From: Solimonas sp041659605
Lineage (GTDB): Bacteria; Pseudomonadota; Gammaproteobacteria; Nevskiales; Nevskiaceae
DNA: 64,000 nucleotides
Direction of reading: 5' to 3'
Assembly (NCBI GenBank): GCA_041659605.1
Contig: JBAZXW010000019.1
Location: forward strand, 1-64,000
Below, one piece after another: positions 51,940 to 61,121 of this stretch. Each line of letters starts with the position of its first letter. Position 1 is the first letter of the stretch. The notes beneath the pieces were generated by a model that was given only the letters and a program-made list of their open reading frames with translations, made no database searches and was not told the origin of the DNA. The position numbers and the translations under genes were made by a program.

Positions 51940-52887
51940 ATGAATCCGTCTGATCTGCTGCGCGGTCACGACGCCGCGTCCTATGCGCGCCTGTCGATCG
52001 CCGCGGCGATCGTGACGATGGCGCTCAAGGCGCTGGCCTGGTGGATGACCGGATCGGTCGGCCTGCTGTCCGACGCGATGGAAAGCCTGGTCAACCTGAG
52101 TGCGGCGCTGGTGGCGTGGTGGATGCTGCGGCTGGCGATCCTGCCGCCGGACGAACACCATGCCTACGGCCACGGCAAGGCCGAATATTTCGCCAGTGCG
52201 TTCGAGGGCATGATGATCGCCGTGGCGGCAGTGTCGATCATTTGGGCGGCGTGGCCGCGCCTGTTCGACCCGCAACCGCTGCAGCAGACCGGGCTGGGCA
52301 TTGCGGTTTGCGCGCTGGCGTCGGCGATCAACTGGGGCGTCGCCCGGGTGTTGATGAAAGGGGCCGCGCGCCATCGCTCTCTGGCGCTCAAGGCGGATGC
52401 CCGCCACCTGATGACCGACGTCTGGACTTCGGCCGGTGTCATCGCCGGGGTTGCGCTGGTCAGCCTGGGCGGCTGGCTGATTCTCGATCCGTTGCTGGCG
52501 CTGGCAGTGGCATTCAACATCCTGTGGACCGGCTGGCACCTGCTCGGCGAGTCGATGGCCGGATTGATGGACGCGGCCTGGCCGCAGCCCGAGCGCACGC
52601 GCCTCGATGCGATCCTCGGCGAGTACCGGGCGGCAGGCATCGATTTCCACGCGGTGCGCACGCGCCGCGCCGGCCAGCGCCATTTCGTGTCGTTCCACGT
52701 GCTCGTGCCCGGCAGCTGGACCGTGCAGCGTGCGCACGATTTCGTCGAAGGCATCGAAGCCCGGATCGCCGCCGAACTGGCGCCGATCAGCGTGCTGACG
52801 CACGTGGAGCCGATCGAGGACCCGCTGTCGCAGGACGACGGCGAGCTGGACCGGCAGCCGCCCGCGAACGGTTCCAAGGACGTATAG
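51940..52887 (+). CDS. Cation diffusion facilitator metal transporter
   Basis: A 315-residue CDF protein with about six hydrophobic helices and a C-terminal ferredoxin-like domain. Metal-site residues are in LLSDAMESLVNL (helix 2; the classical HxxxD is here SDAMES) and ADARHLMTDVWTS (HxxxD in helix 5). HHAYGHGKAEYFAS is the family loop. It exports Zn2+, Fe2+ or similar ions. Stand-alone, 23 bases after chpC. Confidence 0.9.
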   Translation: MNPSDLLRGHDAASYARLSIAAAIVTMALKALAWWMTGSVGLLSDAMESLVNLSAALVAWWMLRLAILPPDEHHAYGHGKAEYFASAFEGMMIAVAAVSIIWAAWPRLFDPQPLQQTGLGIAVCALASAINWGVARVLMKGAARHRSLALKADARHLMTDVWTSAGVIAGVALVSLGGWLILDPLLALAVAFNILWTGWHLLGESMAGLMDAAWPQPERTRLDAILGEYRAAGIDFHAVRTRRAGQRHFVSFHVLVPGSWTVQRAHDFVEGIEARIAAELAPISVLTHVEPIEDPLSQDDGELDRQPPANGSKDV

Positions 52888-52932
52888 TCGATCGCGGCTG
52901 CGGTCCGGTCTGCTGCTTTCAGGAGAAGTCTC

Positions 52933-53436
52933 ATGTCTCTGTCGATGTCTGCCATCTCGATCCCGGTCATCACCCGCGCGCTCAAGAACCTGTCGCACGT
53001 GCTGGCCAAGGCCGAGGCGCATGCCGAGGCGCGCAAGATCGATCCTTCGGTCCTGCTCAGTGGCCGGCTGTATCCCGACATGCTGCCGCTGACGCGACAG
53101 GTGCAGATCGCGAGCGATCTCGCCAAGAGCTGCGCGGCGCGCCTGGCCGGACGCGAGCCGCCCGTCTACGAAGACACCGAGACCACGTTTACCGAGCTGC
53201 AGGCGCGCATCACCCGCACGCTTGAGTACATCCAGGGCGTGCCGGCCGCGGAGATCGATGGCGCCGAGTCGCGCACGGTCACCGTCAAGCTGCGCGAGCT
53301 GGTCACGTTTCCCGCGTTGACCTACCTGCAGTATTTCGTGCTGCCCAACGTGTTCTTCCACTGCGCCACCGCGTACGCGATCCTGCGCCACAACGGTGTC
53401 GAGCTGGGCAAAGGCGATTTTCTCGGCAGGCCCTGA
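52933..53436 (+). CDS. DUF1993 family protein
   Basis: A 167-residue all-helical (DinB-like fold) protein: MSAISIPVITRALKNLSHVLAKAEA, RLYPDMLPLTRQVQIASDLAK and FFHCATAYAILRHNGVELGKGDFLG are the DUF1993 pattern. No activity is known. GGAGAAG precedes the start. Confidence 0.9.
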   Translation: MSLSMSAISIPVITRALKNLSHVLAKAEAHAEARKIDPSVLLSGRLYPDMLPLTRQVQIASDLAKSCAARLAGREPPVYEDTETTFTELQARITRTLEYIQGVPAAEIDGAESRTVTVKLRELVTFPALTYLQYFVLPNVFFHCATAYAILRHNGVELGKGDFLGRP

Positions 53437-53450
53437 AGAAGAGAGAGCCG

Positions 53451-54392
53451 ATGGGGGACAAGGAATGGGGTGAGCCGGATCGCCTGATCCAGGTTTTCTA
53501 CGCCACCGCGTTTCAGCGCCCGTGGGCGGAGTTCCGGGCGCAGGCGATGGAACGCTTGTGCGAATGGTCCGGGGCGGTCGCGGCGGCCTGGCTGACGCGG
53601 GCGGCGGCGGACTTGCATGGCGAGTTCGCCGTGTGGCCTGGCGACGCCGGAATTTCGCACGACTCCGTCGCCCATCTGGGATTTGCGTCCGGGGTGCGGG
53701 AGCGTGAACTGCGGCCCATGCCCGCGGACTGGCGTTCCGATTCTGCGGCGGGCGGCTGGGCTCTGGCGTTCAATGTTGCCCATCGCGATTCCGGCATGCG
53801 CAGCGTGCTTTGCCTTGCGTTTCCGCCGCGGTGTCAACCCGATCGCGCGGTCCTGCGCCGTCTCGTCGGACACCTCGTCCAGGCGGGGACGCTGGCGCTG
53901 TCGCAATTTCTCCGCCATGACGAGTGGCTGCAGGCGATGGGGCGTGTGTCGCGCGGCTCGGCGGCCCTGGTCGATGCGAGCGGCGGCGTCTATCTCGCCA
54001 GTTCGCGTTTCTATGAACTGGTCGCCGACGAGTACGGCGAGGTCGATCGTTCGAGACTGCCGTTTGCCATGCCAGCGTCAGCGATCGAGGACCCGCGCGC
54101 GTCCTTTGTGGTCGGAACCCTGCATTTCCGGCTGTCGCGCGAAGGCGGGCTGTATCTGCTGCATGCGCGCCGCCCGCATCCGGTCGACGTGCTGTCGCCG
54201 CGCGAACAGCAGATCGCGCGCGCGCTGGCGGCCGGCAAGACGTTCAAGAGCGTCGCCCGCGAGTGCGACATCGCGATCAGCACGGTCGCGAACCACGCGT
54301 CGCGCATCTACAAGAAGCTCGGCATCTACCGGCGCGAGGAGCTGGTCGGCCTGCTGCGCAAGGCGGCGACCCCGAGCGCTTCGGCCGCCTGA
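53451..54392 (+). CDS. LuxR-type transcriptional regulator
   Basis: 313 residues. The C-terminal 65 residues form a LuxR/FixJ helix-turn-helix: LSPREQQIARALAAGKTFKSVA and ISTVANHASRIYKKLGIYRREEL. The N-terminal 240 residues show no recognised autoinducer or REC domain; they may form PAS/GAF-like sensor folds. A candidate target is the MBL gene 51 bases downstream. Confidence 0.8.
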   Translation: MGDKEWGEPDRLIQVFYATAFQRPWAEFRAQAMERLCEWSGAVAAAWLTRAAADLHGEFAVWPGDAGISHDSVAHLGFASGVRERELRPMPADWRSDSAAGGWALAFNVAHRDSGMRSVLCLAFPPRCQPDRAVLRRLVGHLVQAGTLALSQFLRHDEWLQAMGRVSRGSAALVDASGGVYLASSRFYELVADEYGEVDRSRLPFAMPASAIEDPRASFVVGTLHFRLSREGGLYLLHARRPHPVDVLSPREQQIARALAAGKTFKSVARECDIAISTVANHASRIYKKLGIYRREELVGLLRKAATPSASAA

Positions 54393-54443
54393 CGCGCCTT
54401 CCGCAATCCGCGACAATGGCGGCCCTTCCCGCCTTAGTTTGCC

Positions 54444-55412
54444 ATGAGCATCGCTGCCAACTCTCCGCTTCCGCCGGTCATCGACTACGACCACGGCATC
54501 ACCTGTGTCGACACGCTGCAGGAGCGCCCCGGGCTCGCGTGCTGCTATCTCGTGCAGCGCGGCGACGACTGCGCCGTCATCGAGACCGGCACGGCGCACG
54601 GCGTGCCGGGCCTGCTCGCGCTGATGGATGCGCGCGGCATTGCGCGCGAGCGCGTGCGCTACGTCATCCCGACGCATGTGCACCTCGACCATGCCGGCGG
54701 CGCCGGCGCGCTGATGCGGGCGTTGCCGGACGCAACGCTCGTCGCGCATCCACGTGGCGCACGCCACCTGATCGATCCGTCGAAGCTGATCGCCGGGGCA
54801 CAGGCGGTCTACGGTGCCGATGCCGTGGCGCGCATGTACGGCGAGATCGTCCCGATTCCGGAGGCGCGCGTGATCGTCGCCGGCGATGGCCATCGCCTGG
54901 CACTGGGGGATGGCGAGTTGCAGTTCGTCGATGCGCCCGGGCACGCGCGCCACCACTTCTGTGTCTGGGACCCCGTCAGCCGCGGCTTCTTTGCCGGCGA
55001 CACCTTCGGGCTGTCGTACCGGGACTTCGACGGACCGGGCGGCGTGTTCCTGATCCCGACGACCACGCCGGTGCAATTCGAGCCGGACGCCTGGACGGCG
55101 ACGCTCGATCGTCTGCTGGGCTTCGACCCGCAGTACATGTACCTGACCCACTTCGGCCGCGTCGGCGAGGTGGCACGCCTGGCCACTGAGCTGCGTGCCC
55201 ACATCGGCCACTATGCGGAACTGGCGCGCCGCTACGCCGACGCGCCCGACCGCCACGCCAAGCTGGTCAACGCGCTTGCAGCGGATGCGCTGGCGCAGCT
55301 GCAGCGCCTGCAGTGCCCGATCGGCGAGGCCAGGGCCCGCGAGCTGCTGGCGTTCGACATGGAGCTGAACGCGCAGGGTCTCGAAGTCTGGCTGGAGCGA
55401 GGTGTAACGTAG
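54444..55412 (+). CDS. MBL-fold metallo-hydrolase
   Basis: A 322-residue protein with the metallo-beta-lactamase motif THVHLDHAGGAG (HxHxDH), later His in GHARHH, Asp in AGDTFGLSY and final His in LTHFGRVGE, so two metals are likely. It belongs to the glyoxalase-II-like/YflN type. Substrate unknown. The stop TAG (55410-55412) is the foot of a REP palindrome. Confidence 0.85.
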   Translation: MSIAANSPLPPVIDYDHGITCVDTLQERPGLACCYLVQRGDDCAVIETGTAHGVPGLLALMDARGIARERVRYVIPTHVHLDHAGGAGALMRALPDATLVAHPRGARHLIDPSKLIAGAQAVYGADAVARMYGEIVPIPEARVIVAGDGHRLALGDGELQFVDAPGHARHHFCVWDPVSRGFFAGDTFGLSYRDFDGPGGVFLIPTTTPVQFEPDAWTATLDRLLGFDPQYMYLTHFGRVGEVARLATELRAHIGHYAELARRYADAPDRHAKLVNALAADALAQLQRLQCPIGEARARELLAFDMELNAQGLEVWLERGVT

Positions 55413-55555
55413 GATGGGCTGAACGCATGTGACAAATGCGTAGGAACGCATTTGAGCGTAGCCCTGAGCAAAGCGAGGGGTGAGGCCCATGGACGGGCCG
55501 AACAAGCCCATCGTTCACGCCATCGATGGGCTTCGCGATGCTCAGTCCATCCTAC
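55409..55555. repeat. GTAG-footed inverted repeat between two convergent genes
   Basis: It begins GTAGGATGGGCT (55409) and ends in the inverted AGTCCATCCTAC (to 55555). Smaller palindromes lie inside (for example GCCCATCG...CGATGGGC). The TAG on each strand is the stop of the MBL gene (55410-55412) and of the hydrolase gene (55554-55552). Confidence 0.7.
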
Positions 55556-57399
55556 ACACCGTCCTGCGCGATTTCGCCTGGAGACAGCAGCGGCAGCTGC
55601 ACGCTGCCGGTGATGCCGATGGCCGGGACGAAGAGATCGCGCGACCAGCTCACCGGGTACTGCGCCTGGAAGCCGTAGAGCAGCAGGGCGAGTTCGTCGC
55701 CCTCGGCAAGGCGCTCGGCGATGCCGTTCATCTCGATCGCGTGGCTGCCAAAGCCGCGCACCGGCGTGATCTGATCGTCGATGACGTCCCAGCGCTCGGT
55801 GCCGGCCTTGCGATGGCCGATCGCCAGATAAAGGATCGGATCGCAGCCGAGCGGGAGCGGTTCAGTCGCGCTGCAGTCGGCCATCTCCATGCCGCTCAAG
55901 CCGGTGATCTCGATATCCAGCAGCGGCACGCCGGCCAGTACCGCGCCGCCGGCTGCGGCGGTCATCAGCGTCTGGTTGGCGAGCAACTGTTCGCGTGCGC
56001 CGTTGCCAAGCACGGCACCGATCACGCCCAGCGTGCTGCTGAACTGCGGCGTGCTGGCGTCGATCGCGAACGACGTGCCGCCGCGCTTCACCGAGTTGAC
56101 CGCCACGGCATCGCCTTCGCCCAGACTCAGACACAGCGCGTCACCGGTCTTGAGGGCCGCGTCGACGGCGCCGGCCTGATCGCGCAGCTTCTCTTCGAGC
56201 CAGGCGAAGGTCGCCTCGGTCAGGTCGACGCTGCCGCAGGTCTGCGAGCCGCCGGCGTCCTGGAAGTTGGGCACGGTGATGGCGGCAAAGAACGGATCGA
56301 GCGCTTCCTCCGCGCCGGGCGCCGAGGTCAGGCTGACCGGCAGGATGTGCCCCGACTGGTGCGTGAGCAGGCGCACGTCGCCGCCCAGCGCCTTGAGGCA
56401 TTCGTAGTTGCCGAGACCGTCGTTGAAGTTGAACAGCGTGTCGCGGAAGCCCTGGGTCAGCAGCACGTCAGCGGCCGGGGGGAGCGTCGGTGCAACCGTC
56501 AGCGCATCGGGCGTCGCGAACAGGAATGGCTGAGGGCCGGCCGGCTGGCCGTCGCAGAAATAGGCGACGCTGTGGTACTTGAAGGCGTTGGTGCCGGCCT
56601 CGGTGAAGATGTTGGTCAGCGCGCCCTGCACGAGGGTTTCGTAGATCAGCGGATCCTGGCGTGGGCCGGAGCGATCGAGATAGCCCATGACCGGCGCCGG
56701 ATCGAGCGCGCCGAGCGCGTCGGGCAGCGCGGTCAGGCTTTCGCCGCCGGCCGACAGCGCCAGTGCGTAGCCGGACTTGATGACGTTGTGCGAGTTCAAC
56801 GCGTAGGTGAGGTCATGCGGCGTGATGTCGGGCGACAGCACGCGCAGGCGATGCTTGGGATCGGCGGCGTACAGCAGGATCTGGTACATGCCGCCGTAGG
56901 AGCCGCCGTAAGACCCGACATACATCTCGCCGTTGCCGCGCCGGCGCAGGCCTTCGAGGTCTTCGGCCCAGTCGAGGATCGCGATCAGATCCTGGCCTTC
57001 GAATTCCGGGTCCATCACGCGCACCGTGCCGCCGGATTCGCCGAAGCCGCGCTCGTCGATCGAGATCACGTAGTAGCCGGCGTCGAGCAGACGCTGCGCG
57101 AACTCGCTGGCCTCAAGCATGCGCGAGCCGCCGTAGCCGTGGCCTTGCAGCACCAGCGGATAGGTCTTGCCGACCTGGATCTGGGTCGGCTCGAACACCT
57201 GGAACACGATCGTGTCGCCGGTCGCTGCGACCTCGATCGCCTGGCGATAGCTGGTGCCGGCACGATCGGCAGCCACCGGAACCCGGGGCGCGGTGTCGCC
57301 GCTGGTCGGCGCGTTGCCGCCGGAACCGCCCGAGTTCGAACCGCCGCAGGCGGAAACCAGCAGGATCAACGCGACCGGCCACAGTCTGGAACGCAGCAT
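55552..57399 (-). CDS. Lipoprotein alpha/beta hydrolase (S15/CocE-like)
   Basis: 615 residues. The signal peptide ends in the lipobox VSAC (Cys at about 18) with a Gly/Ser-rich linker. The alpha/beta hydrolase core shows YPLVLQGHGYGGS, SIDERGFGESGG and the nucleophile elbow GSYGGSYGG. LTHQSGH is a candidate late His. The shape (short prefix, hydrolase, C-terminal beta domain from about 400) recalls X-Pro dipeptidyl peptidase S15/CocE esterases. The peptide or ester substrate is unknown. It is divergent from another lipoprotein peptidase. Confidence 0.8.
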   Translation of the reverse strand: MLRSRLWPVALILLVSACGGSNSGGSGGNAPTSGDTAPRVPVAADRAGTSYRQAIEVAATGDTIVFQVFEPTQIQVGKTYPLVLQGHGYGGSRMLEASEFAQRLLDAGYYVISIDERGFGESGGTVRVMDPEFEGQDLIAILDWAEDLEGLRRRGNGEMYVGSYGGSYGGMYQILLYAADPKHRLRVLSPDITPHDLTYALNSHNVIKSGYALALSAGGESLTALPDALGALDPAPVMGYLDRSGPRQDPLIYETLVQGALTNIFTEAGTNAFKYHSVAYFCDGQPAGPQPFLFATPDALTVAPTLPPAADVLLTQGFRDTLFNFNDGLGNYECLKALGGDVRLLTHQSGHILPVSLTSAPGAEEALDPFFAAITVPNFQDAGGSQTCGSVDLTEATFAWLEEKLRDQAGAVDAALKTGDALCLSLGEGDAVAVNSVKRGGTSFAIDASTPQFSSTLGVIGAVLGNGAREQLLANQTLMTAAAGGAVLAGVPLLDIEITGLSGMEMADCSATEPLPLGCDPILYLAIGHRKAGTERWDVIDDQITPVRGFGSHAIEMNGIAERLAEGDELALLLYGFQAQYPVSWSRDLFVPAIGITGSVQLPLLSPGEIAQDGV

Positions 57400-57484
57400 G
57401 GAACCTCATCCTCCAGAAACGGCACTATGTCTGTGCCTGGGAAAACCGCTTCGAAGGATCCACATTAAGGAGTTGTGACGTTTC

Positions 57485-58540
57485 ATGCGAGTAGTAAGGT
57501 TGACCCTGCTGGCGGGCCTGGTGCTGGCCACGCTGAGCGGCTGCACCCGGCTGCGCTATTACGCCCATCTGGCTGGCGGGCAATGGCAGCTGCTGCATGA
57601 GCGCCACCCGATTGCGGAAGTCCTAGCCAGCCCGGACACCGCACCGGAGCTGAAGGCGCGACTGCAGCAGGTGGTGCAGGCGCGCAGTTGGGCGGTGGGC
57701 GCGCTGCACCTGCCGGACAACGGCAGCTACCGCAACTACGCCGACCTCGGGCGTCCGTACGTGATGTGGAACGTGTTCGCGACGCCCGAGCTTTCGCTCA
57801 AGCCGCTGGAACACTGCTTTCTGTTCGCCGGTTGCGTCGCCTATCAGGGCTATTACGAGCGCGCGCAAGCCGAGGCACGCGCCGCCGACCTGCGCGCCGA
57901 GGGCTACGACGTCTACGTCGGCGGCGTGCCGGCGTATTCGACGCTGGGCTGGTTCGACGATCCGGTGCTGAACACGATGATGCGCTGGGATGACGCGCAG
58001 CTGGTCGGCACGGTGTTTCACGAGTTGGCGCACCAGAAGCTCTACGTGCAGGACGACACGCGCTTCAACGAGTCCTACGCCGCTTTCGTCCAGCAGGAAG
58101 GCCTGCGCGCCTACACCGCGGCACATCCGCAGCTGCCGGCGGGAGACGAAGCGGCGCAGCCGCGGCGCACGCAGTTCGTGCGGCTGGTGCTGGACTTGCG
58201 CCAGCGCCTGAACGAGCTGTACGCGCAGCCGCTCGATCTCGAAACGATGCGTGCACGCAAGTCGGAGGAGTTCGCGCGGTTGCGCGCGGATTACGAGCGC
58301 CTGCGCGATGCGGACTGGAACGGCGACCGGCGCTACGACGCGTGGTTCGCAGACATCACTCCCAACAACGCCAGGCTGCTGCCTTTCGGACTGTACGACG
58401 AATACGAACCGGCCTTTGCCGCGCTGTTCGAGCGCGCCGGCCGCGACTGGACGCGCTTCCATGTCGAGGCACAGCAACTTGCCGAACTCCCCGCGGACCA
58501 GCGCAAGGCCCAACTCGATCAGCTGCTCCCGCTGTTGTAG
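57485..58540 (+). CDS. Lipoprotein aminopeptidase (PF10023-type)
   Basis: A 351-residue predicted lipoprotein zinc peptidase. The lipobox LSGC (Cys at about 20) is followed by YYAHLAGGQWQLL, a family mark. The metal site is TVFHELAHQKLY (HExxH) with FNESYAAFVQQEG providing the third ligand region. It belongs to the putative aminopeptidase family PF10023. It lies back to back with the S15-like hydrolase, 85 bases between, so the two may share regulation. Confidence 0.88.
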   Translation: MRVVRLTLLAGLVLATLSGCTRLRYYAHLAGGQWQLLHERHPIAEVLASPDTAPELKARLQQVVQARSWAVGALHLPDNGSYRNYADLGRPYVMWNVFATPELSLKPLEHCFLFAGCVAYQGYYERAQAEARAADLRAEGYDVYVGGVPAYSTLGWFDDPVLNTMMRWDDAQLVGTVFHELAHQKLYVQDDTRFNESYAAFVQQEGLRAYTAAHPQLPAGDEAAQPRRTQFVRLVLDLRQRLNELYAQPLDLETMRARKSEEFARLRADYERLRDADWNGDRRYDAWFADITPNNARLLPFGLYDEYEPAFAALFERAGRDWTRFHVEAQQLAELPADQRKAQLDQLLPLL

Positions 58541-58574
58541 CAGCGGCCCAAGGGGGCGGCGCAGCCCGTAGCTC

Positions 58575-58630
58575 GTAGCCTGGACGAAGTCCGGGATCCG
58601 CGCCCCCACCCCGGGCTGCGCCCGGGCTAC
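58575..58630. repeat. GTAG-footed palindromic pair (relative of 9248-9305)
   Basis: It begins GTAGCCTGGACG and ends CCCGGGCTAC. The last 18 bases match the right end of the 9248-9305 repeat. The minus-strand TAG (58629-58627) is the stop codon of the downstream MBL gene. Confidence 0.65.
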
Positions 58631-59625
58631 CGCTGCAGGGAGTCGGGCTTTGCGTCGCCGAACAGTTCCCGCGTCTCGCCGTGCTGCAGCACCCAGAAGC
58701 GGTCGTGCGAAATGCCGGCGTCGTCGAGCGCACGGCGCAGGCGCTGCGGCGGCTCGTCGAGCGGTTCCTCGGTAAGCCGAAACGTGCCCCAGTGCATCGC
58801 CACCGACTGGCGGCTGCCGATGTCGCGGTGGATCTTCACCGCGTCCTCGGGATTGACGTGCATGAACTGCATGAACCAGCGCGGTTCGTAGGCGCCGATT
58901 GGCAGCAGCGCGAGGTCGATCGGCGCAAAGCGCGCGCCGATGTCGGCAAAGTCCGCCGAGTAGCCGCTGTCGCCGGCGAAGTAGACGCGTCGGTCCTGCG
59001 CCTCGACCACGAAGCCGCACCAGAGCGTGGCATTGCGGTCGCTGGCATTGCGGCCGGAGAAATGCTGCGCCGGCACCGCATGCACGCGCAGGCCGGCGAC
59101 CTCCGCGCTCTGCCACCAGTCGAGTTCGATCACGCGCTCGATGCGGTGCTGCGCGAACCAGCGCTTCAGGCCCAGCGGCACGACGAAGTGCAGCTGCGGG
59201 TGCTCGTGCGCTAGCCGGCGCACGGTCGCTTCGTCGAGATGGTCGTAGTGGTTGTGCGAGATCAGCGCCAGATCCAGCGGCGGCAGGTCGGCGTGGTGCA
59301 GTGACGGCGGATTGAGTCGCTGCGGCCCGGCGAAACCGAGCGGCGAGGCCCGCTCGCTCAGGTGCGGGTCAGTCACCAGATTGCGCCCGCCCAGCTGCAG
59401 CAGGAAGCTCGCATGGCCGATCCAGGTCAGCGTGTCCTGCGTGCGGTTGTGCCGCAGCCGTTCGACGGGCGGGCGCAGCACCGTGAACTGCGGCTTGCGG
59501 TAGGGCTTGAGCAGAAAGCCCGGCAGCCAGCGCAGCACGTCGAAGCCGCCATGCTGGTCGATGGTGTGGTTGTTGCGAAAGCCGCGGACCGTGTGGTGCC
59601 GCGGGCGGGAAGAAGAGTCAGCCAT
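58627..59625 (-). CDS. NAPE-PLD/UlaG-like MBL-fold hydrolase
   Basis: A 332-residue protein with the MBL core: TWIGHASFLLQLGGRNLVTDPHLS, ISHNHYDHLDEATVR (HxHxDH), FAGDSGYS and AMHWGTFRLTEE. This pattern fits the N-acyl-phosphatidylethanolamine phospholipase D-like group. There is no signal peptide, so it is cytoplasmic or membrane-associated. Divergent from cysS. True substrate unknown. Confidence 0.85.
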   Translation of the reverse strand: MADSSSRPRHHTVRGFRNNHTIDQHGGFDVLRWLPGFLLKPYRKPQFTVLRPPVERLRHNRTQDTLTWIGHASFLLQLGGRNLVTDPHLSERASPLGFAGPQRLNPPSLHHADLPPLDLALISHNHYDHLDEATVRRLAHEHPQLHFVVPLGLKRWFAQHRIERVIELDWWQSAEVAGLRVHAVPAQHFSGRNASDRNATLWCGFVVEAQDRRVYFAGDSGYSADFADIGARFAPIDLALLPIGAYEPRWFMQFMHVNPEDAVKIHRDIGSRQSVAMHWGTFRLTEEPLDEPPQRLRRALDDAGISHDRFWVLQHGETRELFGDAKPDSLQR

Positions 59626-59744
59626 TGGCGCGGTGGCGTCGGATCAGGCGCTTACGGTAGCAGGCCCGCGGCCGGGCGCAAGCGCGCGACTTCGGCAACG
59701 CCTGCGGGTATCCTTCGCGGGCTTTTTCGCCCGTGATCCTGACC

Positions 59745-61121
59745 ATGCAGCTCCACAACACGCTCTCCGGCCGCAAGGAGGAATTCGTTCCGCTCGATCC
59801 GCAGCGGGTGACGATGTACGTTTGCGGGCCGACGGTCTACAGCTACGCCCATATCGGCAACGCGCGTCCGGCCGTGGTGTTCGACGTGCTCGCGCGGGTG
59901 CTGCGGCGGCGATTTGCGAGCGTCGTCTACGCGCGCAACATCACCGACATCGACGACAAGATCAACGCGGCGGCGGCGAAGGAGGGCGTCGATATCGGCG
60001 TCATCACGCAGCGCTTCGCGGCGATCTACCGCGAGGACATGGCGGCGCTGGGCGTACTGCCGCCGGATTTTGAGCCGCGCGTGACCGCGCACCTGGAGCC
60101 GATCATCGACATGATTCGGCGCTTGGTCGCCGCGGGGCATGCCTACGAAGCGCAGGGCCACGTCCTGTTTCACACGCTCAGCTTCAAGGAATACGGCCAG
60201 CTGTCCGGCCGCGACGAGCAGGCGCTGATGGCCGGCGCGCGCGTTGAGGTCGCGCCGTACAAGAAGCACGCCGGCGATTTCGTGCTGTGGAAACCGTCGA
60301 CGCCGGAGCAGCCGGGCTGGGATTCACCCTGGGGCCGCGGCCGGCCGGGATGGCACATCGAGTGCTCGGCAATGGCCGAGGCGCTGCTGGGCGAGACCAT
60401 CGACATCCACGGCGGCGGACACGACCTGATCTTTCCGCACCACGAGAACGAGATTGCGCAGTCGACCTGCGCCCACGGCGGCAAGGTGTTCGCGCGCTAC
60501 TGGCTGCACAACGGCTTCCTCAATGTCGACAGCCAGAAGATGTCGAAGTCGATCGGCAACGTGCTGCTGGTGCATGAGCTGCTCAAGCACCTGCCGGGCG
60601 AGGCGATCCGCCTGGTGCTGCTGACCGGGCACTACCGCCAACCGATCGACTGGACCGACGAAGTCGTCGCCGAGTCGCGCAAGAAGCTGGACCGGCTCTA
60701 CGGCGCGCTGCGCGATCTGGGCGACATCGCGCCCGCCGATGGCGTGAAGGCGCCGCAGGCTTTCATCGATGCGCTCGAAGACGACGTCAACACGCCGATG
60801 GCGCTGGCCGAGCTGTTCGAACTCGCGCGCGCGGCGAACAAAGCGGAGTCGGTCGCCGACAAGGCGCGCATCAAGGCGCAGATGCTGGATGCCGGCGCCA
60901 TGCTGGGTCTGCTGCAGCAGAAGCCGGCGGACTGGTTTGCGTGGGCGCCGCAGGTCGACGGACGCCCGACGGCTGAGGAGATCGAAGCGCTGCTGATTCA
61001 GCGCGCCGATGCGCGCAAGAACAAGCAGTGGGCCGAGTCCGACCGCATCCGCGACGAGCTCAAGGCGCGTGGCGTGCTGATCGAAGACTCGAAGGACGGG
61101 CAGCGCTGGCGCTACGTCTGA
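59745..61121 (+). CDS. cysS: Cysteinyl-tRNA synthetase
   Basis: A 458-residue class I synthetase. Zinc ligand Cys in MYVCGPTVY, HIGH-type motif YAHIGNARP, GGGHDLIFPHHENE, and KMSKS in SQKMSKSIGN. The ATG at 59745 (MQLHNTLSGRKEEF) aligns with the family start better than an upstream GTG at 59733. The end overlaps the convergent DUF934 gene by 10 bases. Confidence 0.96.
   Translation: MQLHNTLSGRKEEFVPLDPQRVTMYVCGPTVYSYAHIGNARPAVVFDVLARVLRRRFASVVYARNITDIDDKINAAAAKEGVDIGVITQRFAAIYREDMAALGVLPPDFEPRVTAHLEPIIDMIRRLVAAGHAYEAQGHVLFHTLSFKEYGQLSGRDEQALMAGARVEVAPYKKHAGDFVLWKPSTPEQPGWDSPWGRGRPGWHIECSAMAEALLGETIDIHGGGHDLIFPHHENEIAQSTCAHGGKVFARYWLHNGFLNVDSQKMSKSIGNVLLVHELLKHLPGEAIRLVLLTGHYRQPIDWTDEVVAESRKKLDRLYGALRDLGDIAPADGVKAPQAFIDALEDDVNTPMALAELFELARAANKAESVADKARIKAQMLDAGAMLGLLQQKPADWFAWAPQVDGRPTAEEIEALLIQRADARKNKQWAESDRIRDELKARGVLIEDSKDGQRWRYV

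Noticed and set aside
55480..57468. 662-codon plus-strand frame
   Set aside because: Antisense to the S15-like lipoprotein hydrolase with lipobox and GSYGGSYGG nucleophile motif.
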